A stretch of 64,000 nt of DNA from an uncultured Lachnospiraceae bacterium (GTDB lineage: Bacteria; Bacillota; Clostridia; Lachnospirales; Lachnospiraceae): assembly GCA_946405625.1 (NCBI GenBank), contig CAMJHQ010000017.1, positions 1 to 64,000 on the forward strand, written 5' to 3'. The position numbers and the translations under genes were made by a program. Position 1 is the first letter of the stretch. The number at the start of each line of letters is the position of its first letter. Shown piece by piece: positions 29,933-40,960 of this stretch. The notes below the pieces were generated by a model. The model did not search any database and was not told the DNA's origin. It was given only the letters and a program-made list of their open reading frames with translations.

Positions 29933-32900
29933 TCAGCCTACAAGCTTCTTGAAAGCCTCTACTTCAGCATCTTCTCTGGACATTCCGTTTTCCTCGCATG
30001 ATGCTATAAGATGAAGCATCTTCTTATAATCCGCAGGTATTATCTTCTTGAAATGAGGTATGTACTCTTCAAAGCTGTCAAGTATCTTCTGTCCCTTCAG
30101 GGAGCCTGTTGTCTCAACATGCTTTTCGATCATCCTCTTTAATTCTTCAATATCATTTTTCTCTGTAAGCAGTTCCATTGATACAAGCTGCTTGTTCAGA
30201 TTTCTGTAAAGCTTATTTTCCACATCGAGAACATAAGCCACACCGCCGCTCATACCTGCTGCGAAGTTCTTTCCCGTAGGTCCGAGGATTACAGCACGTC
30301 CGCCTGTCATATACTCACAGCCGTGTTCTCCGACACCTTCGACAACAGCGGTAGCTCCGGAATTTCTGACACAGAATCTTTCACCTGCGATTCCGGCGAT
30401 ATATGCTTCACCGCTTGTTGCACCGTAAAGTGCTACATTTCCGATAATGATATTTTCCTCTGCGTTATATCCCGCATCCTCCGGTGCATGAACTATCAGC
30501 TTTCCACCCGAAAGTCCCTTACCGAAATAGTCGTTACTGTCACCTGTAAGCTTGAGTGTCAGTCCCTTCGGAATAAATGCACCGAAGCTCTGTCCTCCTG
30601 ATCCCTTACAGTTGATCACAATAGCGTCATCGCTGAGTCCTTCCGGAGCAATACGTGTTATCTCCGCTCCGAGAAGTGTACCGAAGGTTCTGTCTGTATT
30701 TGTTACACCAACAGATATTTCAGCACTGTCTTTTCCTGCATTCTTTAATACGGCTGTGACTGCCTTATCCTTTAAGAGAACTGCTTCATCCTTTGTATTT
30801 TCAAGCTTAAAGTTATACTTAAGCTCAGGGTTGAAGGTCTGAAGATTTCTTTCAATCTGGGACATATCTACAAGTATTCTTCCGAGATCTATCTTATCCT
30901 CAGCGCTTACTCTCTTTTCTTCTCTTACCTTGAGGAGGTCTGTTCTTCCAACTAACTCACTTATACTTCTTACGCCGAGCTTAGCCATATATTCACGAAG
31001 CTCACGAGCTATGAATCTCATAAAATTCTCTACATATTCCGGCTTACCCTTAAATCTCTTTCTGAGTTCCGGATTCTGTGTTGCAACACCCATAGGGCAT
31101 GTATCCTGCTGGCATACTCTCATCATTACGCAGCCCATTGTTACGAGCGGTGCTGTAGCAAATCCGAATTCTTCAGCTCCGAGGATTGCAGCGATCGCAA
31201 CATCTCTTCCGCTCATCAGCTTGCCGTCTGTTTCGATAACCACCTGATTACGAAGTCCGTTTTCAACAAGTGTCTGGTGAGTCTCTGCAAGTCCCATTTC
31301 CCATGGAAGACCTGCATTATGGATTGAACTGAGCGGTGCTGCTCCTGTTCCTCCGTCATAACCCGAAACAAGTATTACCTCAGCTCCGGCTTTTGCAACA
31401 CCTGCAGCAACCGTTCCGACACCTGCTTCGGAAACAAGCTTAACTGAAATGCGTGCCTTCTTGTTGGAGCACTTAAGATCGTATATCAGCTGAGCCAGAT
31501 CCTCGATCGAATAAATATCATGATGTGGTGGTGGAGATATAAGACTTACACCCGGTGTCGAATGACGAGTCTTTGCAATCCAAGGATAAACCTTCTTTCC
31601 CGGAAGGTGTCCGCCTTCTCCCGGCTTTGCACCCTGTGCCATCTTGATCTGTATCTCTCTTGCACTTACAAGATATTTACTTGTTACTCCGAATCTTCCG
31701 CTGGCTACCTGCTTGATTGCCGAGCTTCTGTCATTCTTCGTACCTGCCGAAGCTATTCTCTCATCGCTCTCACCGCCCTCACCGCTGTTTGATTTTCCGT
31801 GAAGGTGATTCATTGCGATAGCAAGTGTCTCATGTGCTTCTTCTGAAATTGAACCGTATGACATTGCACCTGTCTTGAATCTCTGTACGATGCTGTCTTC
31901 GCTTTCAACTTCATCTATCGAAATTCCTTCAGACGGATAGTTAAAGTCCATAAGACTTCTGAGATATCCTGTCTCTTCGGAATCTACCATATCCGTATAC
32001 TGCTTAAACTTCTCATAATCTCCCTCTCTCGTTGAAAGCTGGAGCATATGGATGGTTTTCGGATTATATCTGTGATTTTCTCCCTGACTGCGGAACTTAT
32101 GACGTCCTAATGCCGTAAGCTCAAGATCTACCGGAAGTCCCAGCGGATCAAATGCACGGCTGTGCTGAGCATCAACATTTCTTCCAATATCTTCAAGTGT
32201 GATACCGCCAACACGGCTTACGGTTCCCGGGAAGTAATCTTCTATAACCTTCTCTGAAATACCGATCGCTTCAAATATCTTGCTGCCCTGATATGACTTG
32301 ATTGCGGAAATTCCCATCTTTGATGAGATCTTAACGATACCACTGAGTACTGCACTGTCGTAGTCTGAAACAGCTGCATAATAATCTTTCTCAAGCAGTC
32401 CGTCATCTATAAGTTCTCTGATAGTTGAATGAGCAAGATATGGATTTACTGCTGATGCACCGTATCCGAGAAGAGTTGCAAAATGATGTACTTCTCTAGG
32501 CTCACCGGACTCGAGGATCAGTGACATAGCTGTACATTTTCTGGTCTCTACAAGATGCTTATGAACTGCTGAAACCGCAAGGAGTGAAGGAATAGCCACA
32601 TGGTTCTCATCCACACCTCTGTCGGAAAGAACAAGTATGCTTGTGCCTTCACGATAAGCCTTATCAACCTCTACAAACAGATGATCAAGAACTCTCTTCA
32701 TCGGAGTGCTCTTATAGTAAAGCAGCGAAACAGTCGAAGCTTTTATTCCGTCCTTATCAAGATGCTTGATCTTGAGCATATCGAGATCTGTAAGGATAGG
32801 ATTGTGAATCTTCAGTACATGGCAGTTTGATGCCTTCTCTTCAAGCAGGTTTCCGTTCTTACCGACATATACGCTTCTCGATGTTACGATCTTCTCTCTT

Positions 32901-34509
32901 TCAGCATCGATAGGAGGATTTGTAACCTGCGCAAAGAGCTGTTTGAAATAATAAAACAGAGGCTGATATTCCTTTGATAAAGCTGCGATTGGAGTATCTA
33001 CACCCATCGAACCTATCTGCTCTGTACCATTCAGTGCCATTGACAGGATTCCCTCATGATAATTCTCATAGGTATATCCGAATGCCTTCTGAAGCTTCTT
33101 TCTCTGCTCTCCCGAAATTTCCGGAACCTTCTCGTTAGGAATCTTTACATCCTTCAGTTCAAGGAGTGACATATCAAGCCATTCACCGTAAGGTTCACGC
33201 TTAGCATACTTTTCCTTGATCTCCTGGTCGGTATAGACTCTCGCTTCCTTTGTATCTACGAGAAGCATCTTACCCGGATAGAGTCTGTCCTTTTTAACTA
33301 TATGTTTTTCTTCGAGAGGAAGTACTCCTACCTCGGATGAGAGGATGAGTCTTCCATCGTCCATTACGACATATCTCGAAGGTCTGAGACCGTTTCTGTC
33401 AAGGATGGCACCCATTACATCACCGTCCGAAAAAAGGATCGATGCAGGGCCGTCCCACGGCTCCATCATTGTTGCATAATACTGATAAAAGTCTCTCTCT
33501 TCCTGTGAGAGCGTATCATTATGTGCCCATGGTTCCGGAATCAAAATGCTTGCCGCAAGCGGAAGGTCCATACCGCTCATCATCAGGAATTCAAGTGTAT
33601 TATCAAGCATAGCCGAATCAGAACCGCTTGAGGATATTACAGGAAGAACCTTTGTCATATCCTCTTCGCTGAAAGTATCCGTATGCATTGTCTCTTCACG
33701 GGCAAGCATCTTGTCAGCATTTCCCTTGATGGTATTGATTTCACCGTTATGTACCATGAGGCGGTTCGGATGAGCTCTGTTCCAGCTCGGATTTGTATTT
33801 GTAGAAAATCTGGAGTGAACCATTGCGATAGCCGATTCATAATCTTCATCTCTCAGATCGTTGAAGAAGGTTCTCAGCTGTCCTACGAGGAACATTCCCT
33901 TATAAACTATAGTCCTGCATGAAAGCGACGGAATATATGTATCGACGTTGCACTGCTCAAACTCTCTTCTGACAAGGTAGAGAACTCTGTCAAAGCTGAG
34001 GTCATCCGAGTTCTTTAATCTCTCAGGTCTCTCTATAAAAATCTGCTCTATAACAGGCATGCAGTCTCTTGCTTTTGTGCCGAGTACTTCAGGTGCTGTG
34101 CTTACCTTTCTCCATCCGAGGATCCTCAGATCGTTCTTTTTAACGATCGTCTCAAACATGTTCTTTGCCTGTTTTCTTTCGAGATCACTCTGCGGGAAGA
34201 AGAACATTCCGACACCGTAGGATCTCCTGCCCTGACTTTCTTCCGGAAGAATTATTCCATCTTCAGCCAGAATCTTTCTGAAGAACTTATCAGGCACCTG
34301 AGTCAGTATTCCGACACCGTCACCCGTTTCTCCTGTTGCATCCTTACCTGCTCTATGCTCAAGGTTCTCAACGATGCTGAGAGCATCTGCAACGAGCTTA
34401 TGTCCCGGAGTACCGTCAATCTGAATTATCGCACCGATACCGCAGTTATCATGCTCAAAGGAAGCATCATATAATCCATGCTGTCTTAATTCTTCCAAAC
34501 TACTATTCA
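29933..34509 (-). CDS. gltB: Glutamate synthase large subunit
   Basis: FEHDNCGIGAIIQIDG N-terminal GATase, FMN domain, C-terminal beta-helix; start at MNSSLEELRQ with aaggagg upstream. Confidence 0.97.
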
Positions 34510-34570
34510 TTACCTTATTCCTCCTTAGATTCCGGACTACCGAATAGATTGCCATCGGAAAAAACATCAA

Positions 34571-34608
34571 AAAGGCGCTCTAGGTCCGTTAAAACCTAAA
34601 GCGCCTTT
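34571..34608 (-). promoter_or_regulatory. Leader terminator hairpin of the GCAARGGCGC family upstream of gltB
   Basis: Minus: gcAAAGGCGCTTTAGGT-tttaacgg-ACCTAGAGCGCCTTTttgatg. Confidence 0.85.
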
Positions 34609-34657
34609 GCTTTTCTGATATATAAAAATGTATTGCAAACTTTTAATAACAATAATC

Positions 34658-34685
34658 AGTATAATACTTTATTTTTAAAAGTCAA
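34658..34685 (-). promoter_or_regulatory. Promoter of gltB
   Basis: Minus TTGACTtttaaaaataaagtatTATACT. Confidence 0.75.
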
Positions 34686-34722
34686 GTATAAAAATAATTT
34701 ATTTTATTAACCACTCGTTATA

Positions 34723-35292
34723 TTATAAATCGATAAAATTCTTAAGCATTGTCATGCCCTCAGGAGTGAGTATAGACTCCGGATGAAACTGCAATCCATA
34801 AAGCTGATAGTCTCTATGCTTTACAGCCATGACTTCTCCGTCATCATCCGAAACCGCTATTATTTCAAGCGTCTCCGGAAGTGTCTCTTCCTTTGCCGCA
34901 AGCGAATGATATCTTGCAACCTCTATTTTTTCACCCAGTCCCTTAAAGATATCTGCATCCTTCTTTATCGTACATACAGACTGCTTACCATGCATAAGTC
35001 TCTTAGCATAAGTAACCGTTGCGCCGTAAACCTCACAGATTGCCTGATGTCCCAGACATACTCCGAGTATCGGAATCTTTCCCGCAAGCTTCTCAGCCAC
35101 CTCTTCGCATACTCCCGCATCTGACGGCTTACCCGGTCCCGGCGACAGGATGATATGGGAAGGTGCCAGCTTTTCAATCTCCTCAACTGTCATAGCATCA
35201 TTTCTTATAACCTTTATATCGCTCTCTATGCTTCCCACAAGCTGATACAGATTATATGAGAAGCTGTCATAATTATCTATCAGTAATACCAT
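34723..35292 (-). CDS. trpG: Anthranilate synthase glutamine amidotransferase component
   Basis: MVLLIDNYDSFSYNLYQ, ILSPGPGKPSDAG, LGVCLGHQAICE. Confidence 0.93.
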   Translation of the reverse strand: MVLLIDNYDSFSYNLYQLVGSIESDIKVIRNDAMTVEEIEKLAPSHIILSPGPGKPSDAGVCEEVAEKLAGKIPILGVCLGHQAICEVYGATVTYAKRLMHGKQSVCTIKKDADIFKGLGEKIEVARYHSLAAKEETLPETLEIIAVSDDDGEVMAVKHRDYQLYGLQFHPESILTPEGMTMLKNFIDL

Positions 35293-35373
35293 ACTTCGAT
35301 TCCTCCTGAATACCAAATAGCTTTATATGATCTCTATTTGAAAAATGCTCTGCGAAATGCATTCTGTCCATTT

Positions 35374-36855
35374 CTATATCGTGCTGCCCTCTTCAAGTGC
35401 TGTAAGTACAGCCTTCGCCTTGTTGTAGCATTCGATATACTCCTTCTCCGGAACGGAATCTGCAACAATTCCCGCGCCGCTTCTTACAAATACCTTGCCG
35501 TTCTTCTTATATGCGATCCTGATGGCTATACAGGTATCCATGTTACCGGTGAAGTCGATATATCCGATAGCTCCTCCGTATATGCCTCTCTTGCTGCCCT
35601 CCAGCTCATCTATAAGCTGGCATGCTCTGATCTTCGGAGCCCCCGACAGAGTTCCCGCAGGAAGCACTGCCTCTATCGCATCAAGTGCATCTTTATCTTC
35701 TCTTATCTCACCTCTTACGGTAGATCCTATATGCATGATATGCGAGAACTTGAGGACATCCATATACCTCTCTACCTCGACCGTTCCGAAACGGCTCACT
35801 CTTCCGAGATCGTTTCTTCCGAGGTCGACAAGCATGTTATGCTCAGCAAGCTCCTTCTCATCTGCAAGAAGCTCCTCCTTAAGTCTCTTATCCTCTTCAG
35901 GGTTCTTTCCTCTCGGTCTGCTGCCCGCAAGCGGAAATGTATGCAGCACGCCGTTCTCAAGCTTTACAAGTGTCTCCGGTGACGCTCCGGCCACCTCTAC
36001 ATCTGTTCCAGAGAAGTAGAACATATATGGCGAAGGATTGATGGTACGAAGCATTCTATAAGTGTTGAGCAGGCTTCCCTCGAAAGGAGCCGAAAGTCTG
36101 TTGGAAAGAACTATCTGGAAGATATCTCCCTCATAGATATATCGCTTCCCTTTTTCAACCATTTCCTCATATTGCTCTTTATTGAAAAGCGGTGTAACCT
36201 CTCCTGTAATCCTGCCCGGTTCTTCCTTTATCTTTTCTCCCGTCTTAAGCAGTTTTTCGAGCTCTTCGATATCTCTTACCGCTCTCTCATAATCCGTATC
36301 GAGCTCCGAAAGCTTTACATTTACGATCAGTACTATCTTCTGTCTCACATTATCAAAGGCTATGACCTTATCAAAAAGCATGAGGTCCACATCCTTAAAC
36401 TCATTTTCATCCTTGATCTCACGTCTCAGAACCGGCTCACTGTACTTGATATAGTCGTAGGAGAAGTATCCCACAAGTCCTCCGGTAAAGGTCGGAAGAT
36501 AATCAAATTTAGGGCTTCTATGCTCATTCATAACATTTCTGATATACTCCGACGGATTATCTGTTTTAACAGTCTTATCCCCGATCTTAAGCTCACCCTC
36601 AAGGCATGTGATCTCGAGCTTCGGATCAAATCCGAGAAATGTATATCTTCCCCATGTCTCGTTGGCCTCTGCCGATTCGAGCATATATGTATGCGATGAA
36701 ACATTCTTAAATATACGGAGAGCCTCCAGCGGTGTGATAAAATCCGACAGTATCTCAGTACTGATCGGTGCTATATCATAAAGCTCCGTATCAAGACTCT
36801 TAAGCTCTTCAATCGACGGTTTGATTACAATCTTCTTTACGCCTGTGTTATTCAC
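35374..36855 (-). CDS. trpE: Anthranilate synthase component I
   Basis: YMFYFSGTDVEVAGASPETLV, AGSRPRGKNPEEDKRL, PAGTLSGAPKIRA. Confidence 0.96.
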   Translation of the reverse strand: MNNTGVKKIVIKPSIEELKSLDTELYDIAPISTEILSDFITPLEALRIFKNVSSHTYMLESAEANETWGRYTFLGFDPKLEITCLEGELKIGDKTVKTDNPSEYIRNVMNEHRSPKFDYLPTFTGGLVGYFSYDYIKYSEPVLRREIKDENEFKDVDLMLFDKVIAFDNVRQKIVLIVNVKLSELDTDYERAVRDIEELEKLLKTGEKIKEEPGRITGEVTPLFNKEQYEEMVEKGKRYIYEGDIFQIVLSNRLSAPFEGSLLNTYRMLRTINPSPYMFYFSGTDVEVAGASPETLVKLENGVLHTFPLAGSRPRGKNPEEDKRLKEELLADEKELAEHNMLVDLGRNDLGRVSRFGTVEVERYMDVLKFSHIMHIGSTVRGEIREDKDALDAIEAVLPAGTLSGAPKIRACQLIDELEGSKRGIYGGAIGYIDFTGNMDTCIAIRIAYKKNGKVFVRSGAGIVADSVPEKEYIECYNKAKAVLTALEEGSTI

Positions 36856-36949
36856 TTGATTGTCCTCCTTTGTAATGATCTAAAACATTTAGGATATCGC
36901 GCAGATTCATCTGCTGATTTTTAGGATATCCGTAACACATCGTGCAGAT

Positions 36950-37107
36950 GAATCTGCACGATGATGCGGTCTCGCCAAAATCACATATCTGCCTCCGGCA
37001 GATATGTACATGTGTATACATCGCGCTCTTTCACATGAATGTGAGAGCGCAATGTATACACATGCACATATGCTGCGCATATGTGATCTTGGCTCAACTA
37101 ACGCACA
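36950..37107 (-). repeat. Cloverleaf-forming intergenic repeat, copy 2
   Basis: Arms 36983-37007, ~37010-37063, 37065-37085; closing stem tcgccaaaatca/tgatcttggctca; ends in shared taacgcacaaaaa. Confidence 0.75.
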
Positions 37108-37432
37108 AAAAAAGTCCTTAAAACAGAAAGATTCTGTTTTAAGGACGAATATACTTCGCGGTGCCACCTTATTTCGGATAACTGATTACAGCTTCTCCGC
37201 ACTCATTAAGATACTCAGTTTAACACATTCATATCTCTTCGATTAACGCTCGATTCACGTCGCAGAATACTCTGGATCATGAGTTAACTCTCAATCCATT
37301 TGACTGCGCCCTCAGCGGTCCATTTGCTAAGCTGTTACCGCAGAACTCTCATCATATGTTCCACTCTCTGTAATGCACATTTCAAAGCTTTATCTCCGCA
37401 TCAACGGTTTCTGTTATTCAACTGTTTTGAAT
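37105..37432 (-). promoter_or_regulatory. T-box riboswitch leader (probable tryptophan specificity) of trpEG
   Basis: Minus: ACAGAGAGTGG distal motif, AAGGTGGCACCGCG T-box, terminator GTCCTTAAAACAGAATCTTTCTGTTTTAAGGACTTTTTTT; candidate specifier TGG at 37320-37322 in AAATGGACCGCTGAGGGC. Confidence 0.9.
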
Positions 37433-37460
37433 TCTATAATACGAATACCCTATATGTCAA
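37433..37460 (-). promoter_or_regulatory. Promoter of T-box/trpEG
   Basis: Minus TTGACA-16-TATAGA. Confidence 0.65.
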
Positions 37461-37468
37461 TAGAAACA

Positions 37469-38383
37469 TTATTTCTTGTTATAAGCATATGCCTTATACT
37501 TGGCAAGTTCATCTATATAGAGCTTACCGATTTCGCTCAGAGCCGTATCCTTACGCTTAATATATCCGATATGCATCTTCTCACTTTCCTTAAGAGGAAT
37601 AGCTACATATGCATCTCCGTTAAGCTCCTCACTTATAATTCCGGAACAGAGTGTATAACCGTTAAGGCCGACCATCAGATTAAGCATGGTAGCTCTGTCG
37701 TTACCCTTTATAATCCTTGAATAGTCATATGTACTGAGCTGTTCCTCAGCAAGAAAAAGCGATCCGTCTTTACCCTGATCAAAAGAAAGAACCGGATAAT
37801 CCTTAAGCTCTTCTATAGAAATTTCCTTCTTTTTTGCAAGCGGATGATTTCCCCACATATATACGAAGGTATCGCATGCAAAAAGCTCATGAAACTCAAT
37901 ATTGTTAACCGAAAAACTCTTTCTCAGAACCTTATCGTTAAAATCATTCAGATACAGTACTCCGAGTTCGGACTTAAAATTACGTACATTATCAATAACC
38001 TCCATGGTCCTTGTCTCATGTACTGCAAACTCAAAGCTGTCCATACCATACTGCTTTACTACTTCAACGAATGCCTTAACCGCAAAAGAGTAATGCTGCA
38101 TGGACACACTGAATTTATGCTTATTTTTCTTCTCTATATAATGATCCGACAGAATGTTATATTGCTCAATAACCTGTCTTGCATATCCGAGAAACTCTTC
38201 TCCATCGGGAGATATGAGAATACCTCTGTTAGATCTGAGAAATATCTCAAACCCCAGCTCACTCTCAAGTTCCTTAACCGCTCCTGAAAGACTCGGCTGA
38301 GAAATAAAAAGTTTCTTTGCAGCTTCATTCATCGATCCTGAATCCGCAATTTCTATGGCATATCTTAATTGCTGTAATGTCAT
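37469..38383 (-). CDS. LysR-family transcriptional regulator
   Basis: MTLQQLRYAIEIADSGSMNEAAKKLFISQPSLSGAVKELESELG. Confidence 0.95.
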   Translation of the reverse strand: MTLQQLRYAIEIADSGSMNEAAKKLFISQPSLSGAVKELESELGFEIFLRSNRGILISPDGEEFLGYARQVIEQYNILSDHYIEKKNKHKFSVSMQHYSFAVKAFVEVVKQYGMDSFEFAVHETRTMEVIDNVRNFKSELGVLYLNDFNDKVLRKSFSVNNIEFHELFACDTFVYMWGNHPLAKKKEISIEELKDYPVLSFDQGKDGSLFLAEEQLSTYDYSRIIKGNDRATMLNLMVGLNGYTLCSGIISEELNGDAYVAIPLKESEKMHIGYIKRKDTALSEIGKLYIDELAKYKAYAYNKK

Positions 38384-38418
38384 ATTAATATCCTTTATAA
38401 CTGATCATCTAATAAATC

Positions 38419-38448
38419 ACAGGTGTCAAAACAACTTTTGGCACCTGT
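38419..38448 (-). terminator. Terminator-like hairpin downstream of Fe-ADH
   Basis: ACAGGTGTCAAAAcaacTTTTGGCACCTGT. Confidence 0.65.
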
Positions 38449-38485
38449 AAAATTATAGCATTATATATATTCTGTAACAAGCCTG

Positions 38486-39697
38486 TTACAGAGCTTCTTT
38501 AAGTATATCAATAAACAGATTCTTATCAAGCTTCACATAATGACCTACAGCACCGTTTCTGGTTGCTCTTTCAGCCATTATCTCAAAATCAGCTTCGCCG
38601 ATTCCCAGCTCTTTGAGAGATGTAGCTACTCCCAGCTCCTTGAAAAATCCCTCAAGCTTTTCGGAAAGAATAAGTGCCCTTTCTTCCTCTGTATGATCAT
38701 AAGAATCTACACCGAATACTCTTGTAGCAAGAAGTGCAAGTCTCCAAGGCTTAACACGAGCTATATGTCGTGTCCATGCCGTGAATACAATTGCCATTCC
38801 TTCTCCGTGTGTTATATCATACTGTGCTGAAAGCTCATGCTCTATTCTGTGTGAACCCCAGTCAGCCGAACGTCCGGCATCAAGGAAATTGTTATGTGCA
38901 ACACTTGCAAGCCATTGAATTTCTGCTCTAGCATTTATATATTCGGGCAGTGATGCAAGCTCATCCGGAATTCTTCCGTCTTCACTGTATTTATTGATAA
39001 GATCTATTATCCTCTTTCCATTAAGAAGAAGAACTTTTATTGCACCCTCTATCAGATAGTCTGTTGTATCGGAATTCTTCTCATCCGAGAAATATCTCTC
39101 CAGAAGATGAGCAAGAACATCTGCTATTCCTACAGCTGTCTGATACTTAGGAAGCTTTGCCGTATATGCAGGATCCATGATCGCAAACTTTGGAATTATA
39201 CGATCATCTTCAAATCCAAGCTTCCATTCTCCATTTGAAAGGATTGCCGCATTTGAGGTTTCCGAACCGCTGGATGCTGTTGTCGCGATAACTCCGATAG
39301 GAAGAACCTTTTCAGGTACAACACCCTTTTCGAAGAAATCCCATACATCTCCGTCATATGGTATTCCGATTGAAACTGCTTTTGCCGTATCGATTGAGCT
39401 TCCTCCACCGACAGCAAGCACAAAATCAACATCTTCTTTCTTTCCTGCTTCAACCAGTTCTCTTACGAGATCGATTGATGGGTTTGGAACTACATTTCCA
39501 TTCTCAATAAACTTTACGCCCAAGGTTTCAACCGCTTCTTTTATCTTCTGATATATTCCCAGATCCTTGATGAAGTCACCGCTATATACCAGAAGAAGCG
39601 ATTTAACAGAATGCTCTTCCAGGAGGGCTGTTAATCTATTAATACTCTCTGCTCCGAAAATGATCTTTGCAGGATTATAATATTCAAAACCTTTCAT
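38486..39697 (-). CDS. Iron-containing alcohol dehydrogenase
   Basis: LAVGGGSSIDTAKAVSIG, TTASSGSETSNAAIL, RIEHELSAQYDITHGEGMAI. Confidence 0.93.
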   Translation of the reverse strand: MKGFEYYNPAKIIFGAESINRLTALLEEHSVKSLLLVYSGDFIKDLGIYQKIKEAVETLGVKFIENGNVVPNPSIDLVRELVEAGKKEDVDFVLAVGGGSSIDTAKAVSIGIPYDGDVWDFFEKGVVPEKVLPIGVIATTASSGSETSNAAILSNGEWKLGFEDDRIIPKFAIMDPAYTAKLPKYQTAVGIADVLAHLLERYFSDEKNSDTTDYLIEGAIKVLLLNGKRIIDLINKYSEDGRIPDELASLPEYINARAEIQWLASVAHNNFLDAGRSADWGSHRIEHELSAQYDITHGEGMAIVFTAWTRHIARVKPWRLALLATRVFGVDSYDHTEEERALILSEKLEGFFKELGVATSLKELGIGEADFEIMAERATRNGAVGHYVKLDKNLFIDILKEAL

Positions 39698-39730
39698 AGG
39701 ACACTTCCTTTCAAATTATCTATAAATCAT

Positions 39731-39761
39731 GTAGGTGTCAAAAAATGATTTTGACACCTAC
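39731..39761 (-). terminator. Terminator-like hairpin downstream of metQ
   Basis: GTAGGTGTCAAAAaatgaTTTTGACACCTAC. Confidence 0.65.
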
Positions 39762-39774
39762 TTCCTTATTTATC

Positions 39775-40806
39775 TTAGTAAAGAGGAACTACTGCTCCGT
39801 CATACTTACCGTTAATGAAATCGCTGATCTCCTTGCTCTGAAGTACTGATACAAGAGCCTTAAGAGCTTCGTCGTTTTCCTTTTCCTTTGATGTTGCAAC
39901 GATGTTTCCGTATGTCTGTGCTGCAAGTCCGTCATTTGCTTCTACTGCAAGTGCATCCTTAACACTAAGGCCACCCTCGATTGCATAGTTACCGTTGATA
40001 ACTGCTACATCTACATCAGGAAGTGCCTGAACAAGCTGCTCCGGTGCAAGCTCCTTAAACTCTATATTCTTTGGATTCTCTGTAATATCAGCTATAGTTG
40101 CATTGATTCCTGCATTCTCATTAAGTGTGAGTACACCTTCCTGCTGAAGCAGAAGAAGTGCTCTTGCTTCGTTTGTTACATTGTTAGGAACTGCAACTAC
40201 CGCACCATCAGGTAAATCTGCAAGTGATGTTGTACGTCCTGCATATACACCGAATGGCTCATAGTGTACAGCACCGATTGATACGATGTCTGTTCCGTTC
40301 TCTTCGTTGTACTGCTCAAGGTATGGTACATGCTGGAAATAATTTGCATCCAGGCTTCCTTCTGTAACACCGATGTTAGGTGTTATTGAATCTTCAATCT
40401 CTACAACCTCAAGTGTGATTCCCTGCTCTGCAAGTATAGGAGCTGCTTCTCTTAAAACCTCTGCATGAGGAGTAATGCTTGCTCCAACCTTGATTGTTAC
40501 AGGCTCACCTGTATAAACAAATACTGCGCTGTCTGTTGATGAAGCATTTTCAGATTCGCTTGATGCAGCAACGATGTCCTTCTCTTCAACTTCTTTCTCA
40601 ACACTCTCTGTCGCAGCCTCTGTAACTTCTTCTGTAGCTTCTTCAGTAGCTTCAACCCTTGCCTCTGTTGCAGGTGCTTCACTGTCTGCTGATCCTGAAG
40701 CTCCGCATCCTACTGCTCCGAGCAGTAATGCAAATACTGTTCCTGCTGTTGCAAGTCTTCTTCTCAGACTCTTTTTTTCATTCTTTCTCTCAATAACCTT
40801 TCTCAT
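39775..40806 (-). CDS. metQ: D-methionine-type ABC transporter substrate-binding lipoprotein
   Basis: Lipobox GAVGCG; VKIGASITPHAEVLREAAPIL, GSLDANYFQHVPYLEQYN; Glu/Ala/Thr-rich linker. Confidence 0.9.
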   Translation of the reverse strand: MRKVIERKNEKKSLRRRLATAGTVFALLLGAVGCGASGSADSEAPATEARVEATEEATEEVTEAATESVEKEVEEKDIVAASSESENASSTDSAVFVYTGEPVTIKVGASITPHAEVLREAAPILAEQGITLEVVEIEDSITPNIGVTEGSLDANYFQHVPYLEQYNEENGTDIVSIGAVHYEPFGVYAGRTTSLADLPDGAVVAVPNNVTNEARALLLLQQEGVLTLNENAGINATIADITENPKNIEFKELAPEQLVQALPDVDVAVINGNYAIEGGLSVKDALAVEANDGLAAQTYGNIVATSKEKENDEALKALVSVLQSKEISDFINGKYDGAVVPLY

Positions 40807-40929
40807 AATTTTTTTCCTCCCTAAAAAATTTTTCCTCTTCAGCATCTCGTCTTTCAATTGACGTTCATCTGATGTTCTGTACTATAAACCTGTTTGCCGT
40901 TAAAAACAAATCCTTAAAACTTATACTCC

Positions 40930-40950
40930 GTTATAGCCATAACCTATAAC
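40930..40950. promoter_or_regulatory. GTTATAG-N7-CTATAAC-type palindrome upstream of metQ
   Basis: gttatagccataacctataac. Confidence 0.65.
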
Positions 40951-40960
40951 ACTATATTGG

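Noticed and set aside
40574-40680. Coding repeat in metQ (Glu/Ala/Thr-rich TEEATEEVTEAATES)
   Set aside because: Ordinary low-complexity linker after a lipobox; no evidence of special function.
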